A program made the translations under genes and the position numbers. From positions 1 through 9,400 of the forward strand of contig JAIXVN010000642.1 in assembly GCA_027483005.1 (NCBI GenBank): a stretch of DNA of 9,400 nt, written 5' to 3'. The notes under the pieces are model-generated. The model saw only the letters and a program-made list of their open reading frames with translations. It was not told the origin of the DNA and did no database searches. Of the stretch, positions 6,682 to 9,400 are shown in pieces (the stretch's first letter is position 1; every line of letters begins with the position of its first letter). This DNA is from Verrucomicrobiaceae bacterium (GTDB lineage Bacteria > Verrucomicrobiota > Verrucomicrobiia > Verrucomicrobiales > Akkermansiaceae).

Positions 6682-8205
6682 ATGCACGACACCCAACACG
6701 TCGCCGTTCTCGACTTCGGCTCGCAGTACACCCAGCTCATCGTCCGCCGGGTGCGTGAACTCGGCTACTTTGCCAAGCTTTACGCGATCGAGGACTTTCC
6801 GGACATCGGGAAACCCGGAGCCATCATCCTGTCGGGTGGACCGCGCAGCACGAGCGAGCCGGATGCGCCGGATCTCGACTTTGCCGCGCTGGATGCCTTT
6901 GGCGTGCCGGTGCTCGGCGTGTGCTACGGCATGCAGCTTCTGAACATCAAGTTCGGCGGCACGGTGGAGGCCAGTGATCGTCGCGAGTATGGACCAGCCG
7001 CGCTTTATCCGACTGAATGTGAGGGGCTTTACGAAGGCATCTCCAGCGACTCCCAGGTCTGGATGAGCCACTCGGACACGGTGAAGATCATTCCGGACAG
7101 CGGCAGGATCATCGCCCGGAACCAGCATGGCACCCCGGTTTCCCTCCAGTGGGGAGAGCGCTTTTACGGCATCCAGTTCCATCCGGAAGTGACGCACAGC
7201 CACGAAGGCCTGCGGATCCTCCACAATTTCCTCCTCTCCTGCGGCGAGCTCGCTCCGTTCCGGATCGAGGACTTCAAGCGCGAGATGATCGAGGGCATCC
7301 GCAACACCGTTGGCGACAAACAGGTGGTCTGCGGCGTGTCCGGCGGGGTGGACAGTACGGTGCTCGCCGTCCTTCTCCGCGAGGCGGGCGTGAATGTCCG
7401 CGCGATCTTCGTCGATCACGGGCTGATGCGGAAGAATGAAGGTGAGGAGGTTCGGGCCAATTTCCACCGCATGGGCGTGCCGATCGAGACGGTCGATGCC
7501 TCGGAGCTGTTTCTCGGTGCGCTCCAAGGCGTGGACGATCCGGAAGCGAAGCGGAAGATCATCGGTGAGCACTTCATCGACGTCTTCTGGAACGCGGTCG
7601 GCAACGCCGAAATGCTGGCGCAGGGCACGTTGTATCCGGACGTGATCGAGAGTGCCTCGAACGCAAAATCGAAGGCCTCGAAGATCAAGACCCACCACAA
7701 CCGGGTCGATCGCATCCTCGAGCTCCAGGCCGAGGGCAAGGTGCTCGAACCGCTGGCGGAGCTGTTCAAGGATGAGGTCCGCGAACTCGGAGCCTCGCTC
7801 GGGATTCCCCACGACATCCTCTGGCGTCACCCGTTCCCAGGTCCCGGATTGGCCGTGCGCTGCCCGGGAGTGATCACCGAAGAGCGGCTTCACATCATCC
7901 GCGAGTGTGATGCGATCTTCATTTCCCGACTCAAGGATCACGGCTGGTATGACAAGGTCTGGCAGGCCTATGCCGGTCTGGTGCCGGTGAAGACGGTGGG
8001 CGTGAAGGGCGACGAGCGCTCCTACGAGTGGGCCATCACCCTGCGTGCCGTGGTTTCCGAGGATGCCATGACCGCCGACTGGGTGGAGCTGCCGCCGATC
8101 ATCCTGCGCGAGACCAGCCACCGCATTCTCAACGAGGTCAAGGGCATCAACCGCGTCCTTTACGACATCTCGACCAAGCCGCCGGCGAGCATCGAGTGGG
8201 AGTGA
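6682..8205 (+). CDS. guaA: GMP synthase (glutamine-hydrolysing)
   Basis: Converts XMP to GMP using ATP and ammonia released from glutamine, the step after guaB. The 507 residues carry both domains. The N-terminal class I amidotransferase has DFGSQYTQLI at 11-20, SGGPRS at 51-56, the nucleophile Cys81 in GVCYGMQLL, and His167/Glu169 in IQFHPEVTH. The ATP pyrophosphatase domain has the P-loop SGGVDS at 220-225, DHGLMRKNEGE at 245-255, and AQGTLYPDVIES at 313-324. The dimerisation domain follows with FPGPGLAVR at 385-393 and the conserved end NRVLYDISTKPPASIEWE. The segment after KIKTHHN reads RVDRILELQAEGKVLEPL, not the VGGLP form of E. coli GuaA. No Shine-Dalgarno precedes the ATG; the leader is ttctccctctc, immediately after the A+T-rich inverted repeat, which may hold the promoter. 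An antitoxin gene starts 48 bases downstream. Confidence 0.98.
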   Translation: MHDTQHVAVLDFGSQYTQLIVRRVRELGYFAKLYAIEDFPDIGKPGAIILSGGPRSTSEPDAPDLDFAALDAFGVPVLGVCYGMQLLNIKFGGTVEASDRREYGPAALYPTECEGLYEGISSDSQVWMSHSDTVKIIPDSGRIIARNQHGTPVSLQWGERFYGIQFHPEVTHSHEGLRILHNFLLSCGELAPFRIEDFKREMIEGIRNTVGDKQVVCGVSGGVDSTVLAVLLREAGVNVRAIFVDHGLMRKNEGEEVRANFHRMGVPIETVDASELFLGALQGVDDPEAKRKIIGEHFIDVFWNAVGNAEMLAQGTLYPDVIESASNAKSKASKIKTHHNRVDRILELQAEGKVLEPLAELFKDEVRELGASLGIPHDILWRHPFPGPGLAVRCPGVITEERLHIIRECDAIFISRLKDHGWYDKVWQAYAGLVPVKTVGVKGDERSYEWAITLRAVVSEDAMTADWVELPPIILRETSHRILNEVKGINRVLYDISTKPPASIEWE

Positions 8206-8225
8206 GGCTCCTTGACAGGCGGCGA

Positions 8226-8251
8226 TTGTGATGAAAGTTTGTGATACTTTC
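8226..8251 (+). promoter_or_regulatory. Candidate operator/promoter of the toxin-antitoxin operon
   Basis: Two ordered symmetries overlap just before the antitoxin ATG at 8254. TTGTGAT occurs twice in direct orientation (8226-8232 and 8239-8245). GAAAGT (8233-8238) and ACTTTC (8246-8251) form a perfect inverted repeat with a 7-base spacer. The result is alternating blocks of 7, 6, 7 and 6 bases. TGTGATACT (8240-8248) resembles an extended -10 element, which would place transcription start at or very near the ATG. TTGACA (8212-8217) is present but 25 bases from that -10. Phd-type antitoxins commonly repress their own promoter through such palindromes; binding here is inferred. Confidence 0.5.
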
Positions 8252-8253
8252 CC

Positions 8254-8514
8254 ATGAAAACCGCCACCATTCGCGACCTCCGTTACGATTTCCCGAAAAT
8301 CGAGGCCTGGCTGCGCGCGGGCGAGGAGATCGAGATCACCAAGCACTCGAAGCCCATCGCGCATCTCGGTCCGCCGAAGCCTGCGAAGAAGCCGAAGGCA
8401 GCGAAGTTCGATGCGGTGGAGCACATGGCCTGGCTGAAGGAAACCTGGGGCGATCGGGTCTTTACGATGGCCGAGGTTGAGGAAATGAGAGCTTTTGAGA
8501 CGGGGGAGCCATGA
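8254..8514 (+). CDS. Type II antitoxin, Phd/YefM family
   Basis: Predicted antitoxin that neutralises the PIN-domain toxin encoded immediately downstream and represses the operon. The 86 residues show the Phd/YefM DNA-binding fold at the N-terminus (MKTATIRDLRYDFPKIEAWL, then GEEIEITKHSKPIAHL, the family's KPIA strand), ending near residue 39. A Pro/Lys/Ala-rich linker (PPKPAKKPKAAK, 40-51) joins it to an acidic C-terminal tail (52-86, including KETWGDRVF), the part that in this family wraps the toxin. The start is fixed by the MKTATIRDLR N-terminus and the adjacent operator-like repeats. There is no Shine-Dalgarno; the leader is actttccc. Its stop overlaps the toxin start in ATGA, implying translational coupling. 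It begins 48 bases after guaA but appears to have its own promoter. Cognate pairing is inferred from the overlap. Confidence 0.87.
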   Translation: MKTATIRDLRYDFPKIEAWLRAGEEIEITKHSKPIAHLGPPKPAKKPKAAKFDAVEHMAWLKETWGDRVFTMAEVEEMRAFETGEP

Positions 8515-8966
8515 TCCACGACTACCCGGACACCAGCTTTCTCTGCGCGTTGTTCCGAAATCAGGACAATTCAGGTACCGCGCTGGCCTATCGCTCGGCG
8601 ATGAAAGGGCCTGTCTTCGCGACCTCGCTGCTTGAGTTTGAATTCATCCAGTCGATCCGGCTTCAGGTGTTTCTCAATGGCAATGACCGGACCAAGGGGT
8701 ATCCCCAAGGTGAGGCCAATCGAATGATTGAACGTTGGGAGAAAAACCTGGCAGAAGGGGATGTGAAACTCGTTTCCTGCGACACCGAAGCCGTCCATCA
8801 ATTCGCGAAGAGCCTTTCACTACGGCACACCGCCAGTGGAGGACATCGGACACTCGATGTCCTGCACGTGGCCACCGCTGTGCATCTGGGGGCGAAGAAC
8901 TTCCTGACCTTCGACGCCCGCCAGAGGAAGTTGGCGAAGTCGGTGGGGCTGAAGACTCCGCTTTGA
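8511..8966 (+). CDS. vapC: PIN-domain ribonuclease toxin, VapC-type
   Basis: Predicted metal-dependent endoribonuclease toxin; VapC proteins cut tRNA or rRNA to stop translation. The 151 residues have the PIN acidic set: Asp7 in YPDTSFLCALF, Glu42 or Glu44 in SLLEFEF, Asp116 in RTLDVLHVATAVHLGA, and Asp135 in LTFDARQRKLAKSVGL. This is a complete site, so an active nuclease is likely. The segment at about 52-80 (GNDRTKGYPQGEANRMIE) is longer than in compact VapC proteins. The ATG overlaps the antitoxin stop by four bases and is preceded by gggggag, the only purine-rich ribosome-binding-like sequence among the starts seen here, although it lies only two bases from the ATG. The stop is nine bases from the convergent msrB stop. 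RNA target unknown. Confidence 0.86.
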   Translation: MIHDYPDTSFLCALFRNQDNSGTALAYRSAMKGPVFATSLLEFEFIQSIRLQVFLNGNDRTKGYPQGEANRMIERWEKNLAEGDVKLVSCDTEAVHQFAKSLSLRHTASGGHRTLDVLHVATAVHLGAKNFLTFDARQRKLAKSVGLKTPL

Positions 8967-8975
8967 CGCCGAGGT

Positions 8976-9400
8976 TCAATCCTTCTTCGGCTCTGGCGCT
9001 TTCTCACCAAGCGGCACGAACTTCAAGGCGACGCCGTTGATGCAGTAGCGCTGGTCGGTCGGGGTGGCAAAGCCCTCGCCCTTGAAGACGTGACCGAGGT
9101 GACCGTTGCACTTGGCGCAGAGCACTTCGGTGCGGACCATGCCGCCGGACAGGTCGTCCTTGGTGATGACGTTTTTCGCCTTGGAAGGATCGTAAAAACT
9201 CGGCCAGCCGCAGTGGGAATCGAACTTCTCCTTGGAGGTGAAAAGCTCCGCTCCGCATCCGGCGCAGTAGTAGGTGCCTGCGCCCTGAGCCTTGAACTCC
9301 TCGTAAATCTTGCCGAAGGGGCGCTCGGTGCCGGCCTTGCGAAGGGTGTTGTACTGCTCGGGCGAGAGGATCTTTTTCCACTCCTCATCGGTCTTCTCGA
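8976..9400 (-). CDS. msrB: Peptide-methionine (R)-S-oxide reductase MsrB (5' end outside window)
   Basis: Reduces the R-epimer of methionine sulfoxide in proteins, using thioredoxin as the usual reductant. The last 140 residues are visible and the N-terminus lies beyond the right edge, so a signal peptide or an MsrA fusion cannot be assessed. Counted from the first whole visible codon: the family entry EEWKKILSPEQYNTLRKAGTE at 5-25, with the zinc-binding CAGC at 45-48 and CAKC at 94-97; HCGWPSF with the presumed resolving Cys63; HLGHVF at 100-105; and the catalytic cysteine Cys119 in QRYCIN. The short charged tail GEKAPEPKKD follows the end of the fold. Both zinc pairs and both redox cysteines are present, so the protein should be active. 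It converges on the PIN toxin gene with nine bases between stops and no visible terminator in that gap. Confidence 0.96.
   Translation of the reverse strand, partial: EKTDEEWKKILSPEQYNTLRKAGTERPFGKIYEEFKAQGAGTYYCAGCGAELFTSKEKFDSHCGWPSFYDPSKAKNVITKDDLSGGMVRTEVLCAKCNGHLGHVFKGEGFATPTDQRYCINGVALKFVPLGEKAPEPKKD

Noticed and set aside
6649..8424. A 591-codon open frame on the minus strand opposite guaA and the antitoxin gene
   Set aside because: It lies opposite well-conserved GMP synthase and Phd genes, its translation shows no recognisable domain, and it is rich in His, Asp, Arg and Val, as expected of the antisense of G/C-ending codons. It is a composition shadow.
9004..9388. Two other minus-strand frames over the msrB region
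   Set aside because: Only the frame ending at 8976 contains the MsrB zinc CxxC pairs, the CGWPSF block and RYCIN; the others are Arg/Ser-rich shadows.

Overview
The window is a gene-dense stretch of bacterial chromosome with clearly G+C-rich coding sequence. It holds nine genes (one cut by the right edge) and no rRNA, tRNA, CRISPR array or insertion sequence. The gene set points tentatively to the Verrucomicrobiota or a nearby PVC lineage: a sigma-54 factor, a secreted CE15-type esterase with the GCGGTAPSR signature, a eukaryotic-type (UDPGP-fold) UTP-sugar uridylyltransferase, and start codons mostly lacking a Shine-Dalgarno sequence. This assignment is inference from protein flavour, not from a marker gene.

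Layout. Left edge: rpoN on the minus strand (4-1404). A 185-base divergent intergenic region follows. It carries a full-consensus sigma-54 promoter (1457-1472) pointing into rpoN itself, and an inverted repeat overlaps its -24 element. Four plus-strand genes come next: a secreted glucuronoyl-esterase-like hydrolase (1590-2876), a UTP-glucose-1-phosphate uridylyltransferase-family enzyme (2948-4339), a beta-phosphoglucomutase-like HAD phosphatase (4411-5031) and guaB (5097-6551). A 130-base A+T-rich spacer holding a long imperfect inverted repeat separates guaB from guaA (6682-8205). After guaA lies a two-gene Phd/PIN (VapBC-type) toxin-antitoxin operon (8254-8966) with a palindromic and directly repeated candidate operator against the antitoxin start. 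Nine bases further on, msrB converges on it from the minus strand and runs off the right edge.

Function. guaB and guaA together convert IMP to XMP to GMP. The uridylyltransferase and the HAD phosphatase could both handle sugar phosphates, while the esterase acts on plant-polymer glucuronates outside the cytoplasm; a shared pathway is not demonstrated. The toxin-antitoxin pair is the most accessory-looking item.

The most interesting signal is regulatory: the sigma-54 gene appears to be transcribed from a sigma-54 promoter, which implies an activator-dependent feedback loop. The inverted-repeat spacer in front of guaA, the toxin-antitoxin operator and the recurrent pyrimidine-rich, Shine-Dalgarno-free leaders are also worth a look. 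I did not find a clearly new multi-gene system.
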